The position numbers were made by a program, and so were the translations under genes. The notes under the pieces are model-generated. The model was not told the origin of the DNA and made no database searches. It was given only the letters and a program-made list of their open reading frames with translations. Positions 26,209 to 35,732 of a DNA stretch of 64,000 nucleotides are shown piece by piece (position 1 is the first letter of the stretch; each line of letters begins with the position of its first letter). Source of the stretch: CAVQFB01 sp963711675 (GTDB taxonomy: Bacteria; Acidobacteriota; Terriglobia; Terriglobales; Acidobacteriaceae); the NCBI GenBank assembly GCA_963711675.1, contig CAVQFB010000013.1, positions 186,001 to 250,000 on the forward strand, in the 5' to 3' direction.

Positions 26209-28860
26209 ATGACTGAGCCGTCCACTCCGCTGATGCGGCAATACGCCGCCATCAAGAAGGAACACCCCACTGCCCTGCTGTTCTTTCGTCTCGGCGACTT
26301 CTACGAGCTCTTTTTCGATGATGCCGTGCTGGCGGCGCGCGAACTCCAGATCACGCTGACCTCCCGCAACAAGGAAAAGGGCATTGCCATTCCCATGTGT
26401 GGCGTGCCGTATCACGCCGCCGAAGGCTACATCTCCAAGCTCATTCGCCGGGGTTTCAAAGTCGCCATCTGCGATCAGGTAGAAGATCCCCGTGTCGCCA
26501 AGAAACTGGTACGGCGCGAGGTCACGCGCGTTGTCACGCCGGGAACCGCGGCAGACTCTTCCCTTGGTTCTGACGAAAACAACTTTCTGGCAGCGATCGC
26601 CCATCTGGACGACCGCGTTGGTTTCGCCGCCCTCGACCTTTCCACGGGAGAGTTCCGCGCCACCGAATTTCACGGCCCCGAGGCCGCCCGGCGCATCCAG
26701 GAAGAACTCCAGCAGCTTCGCCCCAGGGAAGTTCTCTTCGGTTCTTCCCTGCCTCTGTTCGAGCGCAGCACTGCATCCGCGCCGGCCGATGCTTCGAAGG
26801 CAACTCCGCAAGCCAAGCCGATCACCTCCGCCTGGACCGAAACTCCGCTCGACGACTGGATCTTCGCGCCGGACCACGCCATCCCGCTCGTCGAAAATCA
26901 CTTTGGCGTGTTGTCACTCGAAGGCTTCGGTTTGGCCGGCAAACCTGCAGCGGCCTCCGCCGCGGGTGCGATCCTTCACTACGTCCGCTCCACCCAGCGC
27001 GGCACCCTCGATCACGTCGACCGCATCGGCTTTTACGAACGCCAGAACTGCCTTGTCCTCGACACCGTCACCGTTCGCAACCTTGAACTGATCGAACCTC
27101 TGTTTGCGGGTACCGACGCCGGCGTCACGCTGTTCCGCTCGATCGACGCCACGGTCACTCCGATGGGCAAGCGCTTGCTCCGTTCCTGGATGCTGCGCCC
27201 GTCGATCGACCTGAGCGAGATCAACGCCCGCCTGAATTCCGTTGAAGTGCAGGTAAAAGACACCGTGGCCCGCGAGGAACTGCGCCGCTCCCTCGATGGT
27301 GTTCTCGACCTCGAGCGCCTGCTCAGCCGCGTAACCCTTGAAACCGCCAATCCCCGTGATGTTCTCGCCCTCGCGGCGTCTTTGGCGAAAATTCCTGCCG
27401 TCCGCGCATCTCTCGCACGGCTTTCGGCCGAGCGGCTCGCTCAACTCCATTCCGCCATCGACGAACTGGCTGACCTTCGCACGCGCATCGACTCCACCAT
27501 CGTCCCCGAGCCCCCGCTCTCCGTAAGCGACGGCGGCGTGATTCGGACCGGTGTCGACAAGGAACTCGACGACCTGCGCGACCTCAGCCGCAACAGCAAG
27601 CAATACCTCGCCCAGATCGAGCAGCGAGAGCGCCAGCGCACTGGCATCGCTTCGCTTAAGGTAAAGTTCAATTCCATCTTCGGCTACTACCTGGAAGTCT
27701 CGAAGCCCAACCTGCACCTTGTCCCCGCCGACTACGAGCGCAAACAGACGCTGGTAAATGCCGAACGCTTCACCACTCCCGAGCTCAAGGAATACGAATC
27801 CCGGATTCTTGACGCACAAGAAAAGATCGTCGACATCGAACGCCGTTTGTTTACGGCGTTGCGTAGCGCGATTGCCGGCGAGGCCAAGCGCATCCGCCAG
27901 ACCGCCCTCGCGCTCGCCGAAGTCGACGTGCTCGCCTCTCTCGCTCACATCGCGGCGCTATGCAACTACTGCCGCCCCACCTTCGACGACTCCGCCGATA
28001 TCGAGATCGTTGAGGGCCGCCATCCCGTCATCGAAAATCAGGAACTCGGCGTGGGCGATCGCTTCGTTCCCAACGACCTGTTCCTGAACTCGACCACGCA
28101 CACAATCCTCGTCCTGACTGGCCCGAACATGGGCGGCAAGTCTACCTATCTCCGCCAGGCCGCGTTGATCGTCATTCTCGCCCAGATGGGATCATTTGTT
28201 CCTGCGCGCTCGGCGCGCCTCGGCGTGGTCGACCGCGTCTTCACTCGCATTGGCGCCAGCGATAACCTGGCCCGCGGCCGTTCCACCTTCATGGTCGAAA
28301 TGACCGAGACCGCCGCCATCCTCCACACTGCGACGCCCCGCTCGCTCATTTTGCTTGACGAGGTCGGCCGCGGCACCGCCACCTACGACGGCCTCGCCAT
28401 CGCCTGGGCCGCCATCGAGTACCTGCACGCCCGTACCCGCGCCAAGACTCTATTTGCTACGCACTATTTCGAATTGACGGAACTCGCCGAGCGGCTCTCC
28501 GGCGTCAAGAACTATCACGTGTCGGTGAAAGAGACGGGCGGCGGCATCGTGTTCCTGCGGCGGGTTGAGGCCGGTCCTGCCGACCGCAGCTATGGCATCG
28601 AAGTGGCCAAGCTCGCCGGCCTGCCCCACGAAGTGATCGAGCGCGCCCGCGAGGTTCTGGCCGAACATGAAAACGCCGAACTGCGGCTCACTGATCAGTT
28701 GGCTAACGACGAGACGAGGCCCGCGCGGTCTGCGCAGCTTACGATTTTTACGCCGCTCTCGCAGCCGGTGCTGGAACGCCTGCGCGAAGTGGACCTGAAC
28801 CGGCTCACGCCGCTCGAAGCGCTGAATCTGCTCGCGGAACTGAAGAAGCAGATCGACTGA
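26209..28860 (+). CDS. mutS: DNA mismatch repair protein MutS
   Basis: An 883-residue, full-length MutS. The N-terminal mismatch-recognition domain has the F-Y-E motif (L-G-D-F-Y-E-L-F, about 36-43). The connector, lever and clamp domains follow. The C-terminal ABC ATPase shows Walker A G-P-N-M-G-G-K-S-T (about 638), the signature region S-T-F-M-V-E-M and Walker B L-L-D-E-V-G-R-G-T. The tail D-L-N-R-L-T-P-L-E-A-L-N-L-L is the usual beta-clamp/dimerisation end. It binds mismatches and signals to MutL. Codons are strongly GC3-rich, so long antisense frames appear in it; those are shadows. The frame is intact, unlike several neighbours. Confidence 0.98.
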   Translation: MTEPSTPLMRQYAAIKKEHPTALLFFRLGDFYELFFDDAVLAARELQITLTSRNKEKGIAIPMCGVPYHAAEGYISKLIRRGFKVAICDQVEDPRVAKKLVRREVTRVVTPGTAADSSLGSDENNFLAAIAHLDDRVGFAALDLSTGEFRATEFHGPEAARRIQEELQQLRPREVLFGSSLPLFERSTASAPADASKATPQAKPITSAWTETPLDDWIFAPDHAIPLVENHFGVLSLEGFGLAGKPAAASAAGAILHYVRSTQRGTLDHVDRIGFYERQNCLVLDTVTVRNLELIEPLFAGTDAGVTLFRSIDATVTPMGKRLLRSWMLRPSIDLSEINARLNSVEVQVKDTVAREELRRSLDGVLDLERLLSRVTLETANPRDVLALAASLAKIPAVRASLARLSAERLAQLHSAIDELADLRTRIDSTIVPEPPLSVSDGGVIRTGVDKELDDLRDLSRNSKQYLAQIEQRERQRTGIASLKVKFNSIFGYYLEVSKPNLHLVPADYERKQTLVNAERFTTPELKEYESRILDAQEKIVDIERRLFTALRSAIAGEAKRIRQTALALAEVDVLASLAHIAALCNYCRPTFDDSADIEIVEGRHPVIENQELGVGDRFVPNDLFLNSTTHTILVLTGPNMGGKSTYLRQAALIVILAQMGSFVPARSARLGVVDRVFTRIGASDNLARGRSTFMVEMTETAAILHTATPRSLILLDEVGRGTATYDGLAIAWAAIEYLHARTRAKTLFATHYFELTELAERLSGVKNYHVSVKETGGGIVFLRRVEAGPADRSYGIEVAKLAGLPHEVIERAREVLAEHENAELRLTDQLANDETRPARSAQLTIFTPLSQPVLERLREVDLNRLTPLEALNLLAELKKQID

Positions 28861-28889
28861 CTGTGTACCGCTGATAACGATTTCTTCTG

Positions 28890-29999
28890 ATGACCATCAA
28901 AACTGATCTGCGCGCGAAAATCGGCCAGCTTCTAATCGTCGGCTTCGACGGCACCGAGATGTCGCCCCAGCTCCGTTCTCTGATCGCTCGCGTCCAGCCG
29001 GCTGGTGTCATCCTCTTTGCCCGCAACATCGTCTCGGGCGAGCAAACCCACAGGCTCCTCCGCGATTGCCGGGCACTGGTTTCCACGCCGCCCTTCCTTT
29101 CGCTCGACCTGGAAGGTGGGAAAGTCGACCGCCTGCGCAACGTGATCGGCCCAGCTCCTTCGCCAGCCGATGTCTTCGCCACCGGCGACCGCAAACTCTT
29201 CCGCAAGCATGGCCGCGTGATCGGCGATAACTGCCGCGCCCTTGGCTTTAATACCGATTTCGCTCCCACCGTCGATCTCGCCTTTGAAGCTTCACGCTCC
29301 GTGATGACTTCGCGTGCCGTTTCCAAAGACCCAAAAGAAACCGTGCTCTACGCCCGCGAATTCCTGCGTGGGCTACGCGACGCGGGCGTGCTCGGCAGCG
29401 CCAAACATTTCCCCGGTCTCGGGGAGGGTAATCTCGACTCCCACTTCGATTTGCCTGTCATCGAAAAGTCGTTCAAGAAGCTGTGGGCTGAAGATCTAGT
29501 CCCCTACAAAACGCTTCGCCGCGAACTCCCTTTTGTGATGGTCTCCCACGCGGCATATCCCGCAGTCACAAAAGAAAAAACGCCGGCTTCGCTCTCGAAG
29601 AAGTGGATCACGGATATCCTCAGAAAAAAGATTGGCTACCGCGGCCTGATCGTCTCGGACGATCTCGAGATGGGCGGTGTACAGGCCGCACTCCCCACGC
29701 CGCGAGCCGCTGTCGAGCACATTCGCGCCGGTGGCGACATCGCGCTGATTTGCCACAAAGAAGAATTCGTCGCCGCCGCATTTGAGGCTCTCATCACCGA
29801 AGCCGAGCGCGACCGCAAATTCGCCCATCGAGCCGCCGAATCGGCACTGCGAATCTTGAATTTCAAAAAGAAGTGTCCGGAACTCAAGCGCCGCGTTCCC
29901 GCCCCGACTCCAGCAAAACTCGAGCGTCTCTCCCGGCAACTCTGGGAATTCAGCGAGCAGGTGCGTCTCGAAACAATCAGCCGCCAGGAGCAGGCATGA
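28890..29999 (+). CDS. nagZ: Beta-N-acetylhexosaminidase, GH3 (NagZ-like)
   Basis: A 369-residue GH3 protein. Core motifs: K-H-F-P-G-L-G-E-G with D-S-H downstream (His as general acid/base on the NagZ-specific loop) and L-I-V-S-D-D-L-E-M-G-G (catalytic Asp at about 255). NagZ usually reads K-H-F-P-G-H-G-D, so G-L-G-E is a variation. It removes GlcNAc from GlcNAc-anhydroMurNAc-peptides. The next gene, anmK, overlaps by four bases (ATGA) and handles the anhydro-sugar released, which supports a cell-wall recycling role. No signal peptide, as expected for a cytoplasmic enzyme. Confidence 0.9.
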   Translation: MTIKTDLRAKIGQLLIVGFDGTEMSPQLRSLIARVQPAGVILFARNIVSGEQTHRLLRDCRALVSTPPFLSLDLEGGKVDRLRNVIGPAPSPADVFATGDRKLFRKHGRVIGDNCRALGFNTDFAPTVDLAFEASRSVMTSRAVSKDPKETVLYAREFLRGLRDAGVLGSAKHFPGLGEGNLDSHFDLPVIEKSFKKLWAEDLVPYKTLRRELPFVMVSHAAYPAVTKEKTPASLSKKWITDILRKKIGYRGLIVSDDLEMGGVQAALPTPRAAVEHIRAGGDIALICHKEEFVAAAFEALITEAERDRKFAHRAAESALRILNFKKKCPELKRRVPAPTPAKLERLSRQLWEFSEQVRLETISRQEQA

Positions 30000-31159
30000 T
30001 CGTCGCCGGCGTCATGAGCGGCACCTCGGCGGACGGCATCAATGTCGCGCTGGTCCGCTTCCGCTCGTCGCGCCGCCGCCAGAAGCCCTCTGCCGCTCCA
30101 CGTTTCGAGTTGCTCGCTCACGCCGAATATCCCTATCCCAAGGCCGTGCGCAACGCCGTCCTGGCCTCGATGAACGCAACAAGCGTCAGCGTCGCGGATC
30201 TCTCGCGGCTTAATTTCCTGCTTGGTGAACTTTACTCCGAAGCCGTCCTCGCAACGCAGCGCCACTTCCGCCTGAAGGCGGACCTCGTGGGCTGCCACGG
30301 GCAGACCATTTATCACCAAGGCGAAGCCGCTACCTTCCTCGGGCACAAGCTCAAGGCCACCTGGCAAACCGGGGAAGGTGCCATCATCGCTGCCCGCACC
30401 GGCGTGCCCGTCGTCTCCGACTTTCGGCCCGCCGACATCGCCGCCGGAGGAAAAGCCGCTCCCCTTGTGCCTTTTCTCGATTACCTCCTCTATCGCGACC
30501 AGCGCATTGGCCGCGTCGCGCAGAATATCGGCGGCATTGCCAACCTCACCGCCATTCCCGCCGGAGCTTCACCCCAACAACTGATCGCCTTCGACACTGG
30601 TCCTGGCAACATGGTCATCGACGCGGTCACGGATCATCTTTTCCATCGGCGCTACGACCGTGACGGCCGCATCGCTTCCTCTGGCACGGTCATCGAGCCA
30701 GTCCTTTCGCATTTTCTGCGCACGTCCTTCTTTCGGCGCAAGCCGCCCAAGACCGCCGGACGAGAGGAGTTCGGTCGCGACTTCGTCCGCGCCTTCCTGC
30801 AGAAATGCGGCCGCGCTCGCAAACGAGACGTTGTCGCCACCGCCACCGCCTTCACAGCCCGCTCCATCGCTGACGCGCTTAGCCGATTTGTGATCAGGAA
30901 GCCGGGTTCGTACGGCGACCTTGTCGTCTCCGGCGGGGGAGCCAAGAACTCTGTCCTTCTCGCCATGCTCGCGAATGAACTGCACCCGCTGGGTCTCGCG
31001 CTGCGCCTCTCTGACGAGTTTGGTCTACCCTCCGAGGCTAAAGAAGCTGTCGCCTTCGCTGTGCTCGCCTACCAGACGTGGCACCGCCAGCCGTCCAACG
31101 TGCCCTCCGCCACCGGAGCGTCCAAGCCCGCCGTCCTCGGCAAGATCTCGTATGCATAG
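29996..31159 (+). CDS. anmK: Anhydro-N-acetylmuramic acid kinase
   Basis: A 387-residue protein from ATG 29996. The AnmK start V-M-S-G-T-S-A-D-G and the nucleotide-binding motif F-D-T-G-P-G-N-M-V-I-D are clear, along with G-Q-N-I-like A-Q-N-I-G-G-I-A-N-L. It opens the 1,6-anhydro ring and phosphorylates to MurNAc-6-P. It follows nagZ with a four-base overlap and overlaps the peptide-binding gene by eight bases, so three recycling functions are in one operon. The usual MurQ etherase is not in this window. Confidence 0.95.
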   Translation: MIVAGVMSGTSADGINVALVRFRSSRRRQKPSAAPRFELLAHAEYPYPKAVRNAVLASMNATSVSVADLSRLNFLLGELYSEAVLATQRHFRLKADLVGCHGQTIYHQGEAATFLGHKLKATWQTGEGAIIAARTGVPVVSDFRPADIAAGGKAAPLVPFLDYLLYRDQRIGRVAQNIGGIANLTAIPAGASPQQLIAFDTGPGNMVIDAVTDHLFHRRYDRDGRIASSGTVIEPVLSHFLRTSFFRRKPPKTAGREEFGRDFVRAFLQKCGRARKRDVVATATAFTARSIADALSRFVIRKPGSYGDLVVSGGGAKNSVLLAMLANELHPLGLALRLSDEFGLPSEAKEAVAFAVLAYQTWHRQPSNVPSATGASKPAVLGKISYA

Positions 31160-32711
31160 ATCTCGCGCGCGTTCGCGGCTTCGCTTCGACGGACGTCCGC
31201 GCATCCTCTTCTTCGCCGTCCTTGCCCTGCTTTCCCTGGTCTCCTGCTCCAGCAAACCCGACCCCAACACTCTCGTGATGATCATCGAGAGTAGCCCCAC
31301 CAATCTGGATCCGCGCGTAGGTCTCGACGCCCAATCCGAGCGCATCGACTCGCTCATCTTCGACGATCTCCTCGACCGTGACGACCACCTCAACGTGAAG
31401 CCTGCGCTGGCCGAGCGTTGGGAGATCCCTGACCGCCTCACCTACATCTTCCATCTCCATCCCGGCGTCAAATTTCACGATGGCCGCCCTCTCACCTCCC
31501 GCGACGTGAAGTGGACCTTCGATTCCCTTCTTCAAGGCAAGATTCGCAGCACCAAGGCCGCCGTTTACCGCCCCATTGACCACATCGACGCTCCCGACGA
31601 TCTCACCGTCATCTTTCGCCTGAAGGAACCGTTCTCGCCTTTACTGTGGAATCTCTCCGATGGTTCGATCGGCATTGTTCCCTATGGCAGTGGCGACGAG
31701 ATTACTCGTCATCCCATCGGCTCCGGCCCTTTTCGCTTCGTCAGCGCGGAACAGGACAAGGAGGTCATCCTTGAGCGCAACGACTCTTACTGGGGCACAA
31801 AGGCTCGCCTGCCTCGTGTGCGGTTTATGGTCGTCCCCGATACCACCACTCGCGCCCTCGAACTGCGCAAAGGCAGTGCCGACATCGTCAACAATGCGCT
31901 TACATCCGATATTGTTCTCACTCTTGAGCACAACCCGAATCTCGCAGTCCTGCGCGGCCCAGGAACGATCCTCAACTATTTCGCCTTCAACCTCCGCGAT
32001 CCCATCCTCAAAGACGTCCGCGTTCGTCAGGCCATCGCCTTCGCAATTAACCGTCAGCCGATAATCGAGTACCTGTGGCGTGGCTTTGCCCAGCCCGCCT
32101 ACAATTTACTGCCGCCGCAGAGCTGGGCCTACCAGCCTGACATTCCGAAGTACAACTACGATCCTGCACATTCCAACCAGATTCTTGACGCCGCCGGATA
32201 CCCCCGCGTCAACGGAATCCGCTTTCATCTCACGATGAAGACTTCCACCGAAGAAAGCACGCGACTGTTCGCGGCCGTGCTGCAACAGCAAATGCATGAT
32301 GTCGGCATCGCACTCGACATCCGCACCTTCGAATTTGCCACCTTCTTTTCCGATGTGACCAGCGGCGCTTACCAGGTCTATTCGCTGCGCTGGATCGGTG
32401 GTAACGAGGACCCCGACATTTTCGAATACGCCTTCCACTCGTCGAAGTTCGCACCGAATGGCGCCAACCGCAGCTACTATTCGAATCCTCGCATCGACGC
32501 TCTCATCGATCAGGCGAAAGCGGAAGTGGATCAGAACACCCGCCAGCAGCTCTATTTCGAGGTTCAGCATATCCTCGCGCAGGATCTGCCTTACATCGAC
32601 CTCTGGTACCTCGACAACGTCCTCGTGCATTCCAAGCGTGTCAGGAATCTCTCCCTGAATCCCTCCGGCAATTATGACTTCCTGAAGACCGCCGAGCTGG
32701 CGGGGCAGTAA
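31152..32711 (+). CDS. Peptide ABC-transporter substrate-binding lipoprotein (SBP_bac_5)
   Basis: A 519-residue protein from ATG 31152. A basic start and hydrophobic stretch end in the lipobox L-V-S-C (Cys at about 34), so it is a lipoprotein. The family 5 pattern is clear: E-S-S-P-T-N-L-D-P-R near the N-terminus, then V-K-F-H-D-G-R-P-L-T-S-R-D-V and P-I-G-S-G-P-F-R-F. These proteins bind di-, tri- or oligopeptides. Being co-transcribed with nagZ and anmK, it may capture murein peptides, as MppA does in E. coli (inference); no permease or ATPase gene is adjacent. Confidence 0.88.
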   Translation: MHRSRARSRLRFDGRPRILFFAVLALLSLVSCSSKPDPNTLVMIIESSPTNLDPRVGLDAQSERIDSLIFDDLLDRDDHLNVKPALAERWEIPDRLTYIFHLHPGVKFHDGRPLTSRDVKWTFDSLLQGKIRSTKAAVYRPIDHIDAPDDLTVIFRLKEPFSPLLWNLSDGSIGIVPYGSGDEITRHPIGSGPFRFVSAEQDKEVILERNDSYWGTKARLPRVRFMVVPDTTTRALELRKGSADIVNNALTSDIVLTLEHNPNLAVLRGPGTILNYFAFNLRDPILKDVRVRQAIAFAINRQPIIEYLWRGFAQPAYNLLPPQSWAYQPDIPKYNYDPAHSNQILDAAGYPRVNGIRFHLTMKTSTEESTRLFAAVLQQQMHDVGIALDIRTFEFATFFSDVTSGAYQVYSLRWIGGNEDPDIFEYAFHSSKFAPNGANRSYYSNPRIDALIDQAKAEVDQNTRQQLYFEVQHILAQDLPYIDLWYLDNVLVHSKRVRNLSLNPSGNYDFLKTAELAGQ

Positions 32712-32733
32712 ATGTTCCATCTCCTCGATTCGC

Positions 32734-32804
32734 GGATGCCCTATTTTTGCGCGCTGCTTGCGCAAAGGTGGGATACACAACTGCGTCACAGTTAGGCGTC
32801 AGCC
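32734..32804. repeat. GGATGCCC...GGTGGGATACACAACTG repeat (family C)
   Basis: An inverted-repeat element with stem TTTGCGC-GCTGCTT-GCGCAAA, then GGTGGGATACACAACTG. A second copy is at 47620-47690 with a different stem but the same flanks. Non-coding. Confidence 0.6.
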
Positions 32805-32830
32805 ATTACATTCACGCCACCTGACAGAAT

Positions 32831-32870
32831 TTTGTCATCCTGAGCGCGGCGAAGGACCTGCTTTCGACAG
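32831..32870. repeat. GTCATCCTGAGC repeat (family A), copy 1
   Basis: GTCATCCTGAGC followed by GCGGCGAAGGACCTGC. Eight copies occur in the window's intergenic spaces. The outward GTCATCC / GGACCTGC core is a short imperfect inverted repeat. No coding role. Confidence 0.75.
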
Positions 32871-32941
32871 CAAGGGATGCATACGTGCGCGGCAATTTCT
32901 CGCAGTGAGCCACCAAATTTCCCGTGTTACCATCGAACTCA

Positions 32942-33733
32942 GTGCGCATTCTCTTCATCGGAGACATCTTTGGCCGGCCGGGACGTACCATCGTTCGCGA
33001 GCGGCTGGCCGGCATGGTCAAGACTCATAGCATCGATCTCGTGATCGCCAACGGCGAGAATGCCGCCGCCGGCTTCGGAATCACTGGGCCTTTAGCCGAG
33101 GAACTCTTCGATCTCGGCATCGAAGTCCTCACCACCGGCAATCACGTCTGGGACAAGCGCGAGATCATCGACTATCTCCAGATGGCCGACGGCAATCCGC
33201 ACAGTCCGGCTCGCCGCCTGCTGCGCCCCGCAAACTATCCCGCGGGCATGCCCGGTTGGGGCCTGTATCAAGGCAAGAAAAATGATGTCCCGTACGCCGT
33301 CATCAACCTGCAAGGCCGCGTCTTCATGAGCTCCAACGACGACCCTTTCCGCGTCGTCGACCAGCTGCTCAAAGACACCAGCGCGAAGGTTGTCCTGGTC
33401 GATATCCACGCCGAAGCCACCTCGGAAAAAATTTCCATGGGCTGGTATTTGGACGGTAGGGTAACCGCCGTCTTGGGTACTCACACTCACGTCCCCACCG
33501 CAGACGAGCGCGTCCTGCCCAAGGGTACGGCCTACATTACCGATGTGGGCATGACCGGTCCTTATGACGGCGTCATCGGCGTAAAAAAGGAGCTGGTGCT
33601 GGACAGATTTCTCACCAATATGCCTACGCGATTCGAGCCTGCCGCCGGAGACCCCCGGCTTTGCGCGGTGATCATCGACTGTGAGGAAACGACCGGCCGA
33701 GCGCGCTCCATCGAGCGCCTCATGGTCCAGTAA
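32942..33733 (+). CDS. YmdB/TIGR00282-family metallophosphoesterase
   Basis: About 263 residues from GTG 32942 (R-I-L-F-I-G-D-I-F-G-R-P-G-R); another GTG lies six codons upstream. Metal-ligand motifs are complete: G-D-I-F-G, N-G-E-N-A-A-A-G-F-G, T-G-N-H-V-W-D, D-I-H-A-E-A-T-S-E-K and G-T-H-T-H-V-P-T. YmdB-type enzymes are dinuclear-metal phosphodiesterases that act on 2',3'-cyclic nucleotides and in some species cAMP, often in genomes with rny. No rny gene is adjacent. The gene is preceded by family A and C repeats. Confidence 0.93.
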   Translation: MRILFIGDIFGRPGRTIVRERLAGMVKTHSIDLVIANGENAAAGFGITGPLAEELFDLGIEVLTTGNHVWDKREIIDYLQMADGNPHSPARRLLRPANYPAGMPGWGLYQGKKNDVPYAVINLQGRVFMSSNDDPFRVVDQLLKDTSAKVVLVDIHAEATSEKISMGWYLDGRVTAVLGTHTHVPTADERVLPKGTAYITDVGMTGPYDGVIGVKKELVLDRFLTNMPTRFEPAAGDPRLCAVIIDCEETTGRARSIERLMVQ

Positions 33734-33844
33734 CCTCCGGCGCTAAATCGCGCAATCTTGGCCTCTTGGCCTGAATAATCAAAAGTACTAGCACCCGCTC
33801 AAAAACCCGGCGAGTCAGCCCTGGGCCTAGTAGAATTACCGGAA

Positions 33845-35707
33845 GTGCGTTGGCGAATCCAATTCCTGCCGGCAGTTCTTATCTCAACGCTTTTAGTTGT
33901 GTGCGCGCTCGCTGCCGATGAGCCCGCCATCCCGCCCGTATTGCACTGCGCAGACGGAATTCCCGGCGCAGCTTCCTGTACGGCATCAAAGAAGGACTTG
34001 AAGGAAGCACACGAGGCTTTCAAGCGCGGCTTGAAACTGCAGAAGTCCAGACATCTCGACGCCGCCTACGAGCAGTTCGAAAAGGCGGCCGAAGCTGTTC
34101 CCGGCGATATCCAGTACGTCACCGATCGCGAATTGCTTCGCCAGCAACTTGTATTCAACCACGTGCAGAACGGGAACGCGGATCTGACCAACGGCAAACA
34201 GATTGAAGCCCTCGCGGAATTCCGCAGCGCGCTCCAGCTTGACCCCAAGAACGAATTCGCGCGCCAGCGCCTCGAAGACGCTCTCGGCCCGCTGGCCCCG
34301 AAGGTTGCCCAGGCCCCACAGGTTGTCGCCCAAGCCGACGAACTAAAGGCGTTCCCACTGCAACGCCTGTCGGACTTTCACTATCGCGGCGATTCACGGG
34401 GACTTCTGGACGAGGTGGCGCGAGCTTACGGTCTCGAAGCTTCGCTCGACGATTCCGTGGTGTCACGCCGTGTTCGCTTTGACCTCGAAAACGCGGACTT
34501 CCCTGCCGCGATCGCGGCGGTCTGTTCGGTCACCAAGTCGTTTTGGATGCCGCTGGACGACAAGCAGATCTTCATCGCCAGTGAAACGCCCGAAAATCAC
34601 CGCACCTTCGACCGCATGGGAATGCGCACGTTCTATGTGCCGCAAGCCTCAACCGCCCAGGAACTGAACGAATTCGTCAACACGTTCCGCAGTGTGTTTG
34701 AACTCCGCTTCCTCATGGCTCAACCCAACACCAGCACCATCACGATGCGGGCTCCAGTCCCAATGTTAGAGGCTGCGACGAAGTTCCTGGAAGAGCTGGA
34801 TACGTCGCGTCCCGAGGTGATGCTGGACGTGAAGACCTACGAGGTCAGTCATACTCTGACCCGCAACATGGGACTTCACGTTCCTAACGACTTCAACCTT
34901 TTCAACATTCCGGTCGCCGCGCTTGCCGCATTGGGTGGCCAGAACATTCAGAGTCTGATCAACCAGCTGATTTCCGGCGGAGGCATAAACCAGGCGGGCA
35001 ATTCGGCTATCTCTGCGCTGCTCGCTCAACTTCAGGGTCAGCAGAACGGAATTTTCAGCCAGCCCCTGGCAACCTTCGGCGGCGGACTCACTTTCATGGG
35101 GTTAAGCCTCGATCAGCTCAGCGCAACTCTTTCCCTGAATGAGAGTTCGATCCGGAACCTGGAGCACGCAACCCTCCGCGCCTCGCAAGGTAAGGACACC
35201 AATTTTCACCTGGGGAGCCGTTACCCGATCCTGAATGCCAGTTTCGCGCCTATCTTTAACACACCTGCAATTTCGCAGGTGATAGGCAACAACAGTTTTC
35301 AGGCTCCGTTCCCCTCATTCAATTACGAAGATATCGGACTGAGCGTCAAAGCCAAGCCCTCCATACACCGTAATGCCGATGTTAGCCTTCAGCTGGAGCT
35401 GCAACTCCGGTCGCTGGGCACTCAAACCGTGAACGGAATCCCCGTTATCAGCAATCGGGAATACAAGGGAAGCATCACGTTGAAGGACGGCGAGCCCGCA
35501 GTTGTGGCTGGCTCGATTTCTAATTCCGAGCTCCGCAGCCTCACCGGTATTCCGGGACTGGGCGGCGTCCCGGGGTTAAACCAGATCATGACCAACAACA
35601 CCAAAGAGGACGATCAAGATGAACTGCTGATCGTCATCACGCCGCACATTCTGGGCGCGCCTATGCCCGATTCAAGCTCTGAAATCTGGATGTCCAGCGT
35701 TCATTAG
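33845..35707 (+). CDS. Secretin (GspD/PilQ-like) with N-terminal TPR region
   Basis: A 620-residue protein from GTG 33845. Signal peptide (V-L-I-S-T-L-L-V-V-C-A-L-A), then TPR-like helices at about 55-150 (A-Y-E-Q-F-E-K-A and A-L-A-E-F-R-S-A-L-Q-L-D-P), secretin N-type domains at about 165-310 (F-H-Y-R-G-D-S and P-R-P-E-V-M-L-D-V), and a C-terminal secretin beta-domain ending with L-K-D-G-E-P-A-V-V-A-G, G-I-P-G-L-G and D-E-L-L-I-V-I-T-P. This would form an outer-membrane channel. The middle contains a Gln/Asn/Gly-rich loop. There are no pilus or type II secretion genes beside it, so the machinery it serves is unknown. Confidence 0.85.
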   Translation: MRWRIQFLPAVLISTLLVVCALAADEPAIPPVLHCADGIPGAASCTASKKDLKEAHEAFKRGLKLQKSRHLDAAYEQFEKAAEAVPGDIQYVTDRELLRQQLVFNHVQNGNADLTNGKQIEALAEFRSALQLDPKNEFARQRLEDALGPLAPKVAQAPQVVAQADELKAFPLQRLSDFHYRGDSRGLLDEVARAYGLEASLDDSVVSRRVRFDLENADFPAAIAAVCSVTKSFWMPLDDKQIFIASETPENHRTFDRMGMRTFYVPQASTAQELNEFVNTFRSVFELRFLMAQPNTSTITMRAPVPMLEAATKFLEELDTSRPEVMLDVKTYEVSHTLTRNMGLHVPNDFNLFNIPVAALAALGGQNIQSLINQLISGGGINQAGNSAISALLAQLQGQQNGIFSQPLATFGGGLTFMGLSLDQLSATLSLNESSIRNLEHATLRASQGKDTNFHLGSRYPILNASFAPIFNTPAISQVIGNNSFQAPFPSFNYEDIGLSVKAKPSIHRNADVSLQLELQLRSLGTQTVNGIPVISNREYKGSITLKDGEPAVVAGSISNSELRSLTGIPGLGGVPGLNQIMTNNTKEDDQDELLIVITPHILGAPMPDSSSEIWMSSVH

Positions 35708-35732
35708 CAGAACACCTCAATCCAACGCACCC

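Noticed and set aside
26914..27948. Minus-strand 344-codon open frame inside mutS
   Set aside because: It is a shadow of the GC3-rich mutS coding frame, without domain or ribosome binding site; mutS is intact on the plus strand.
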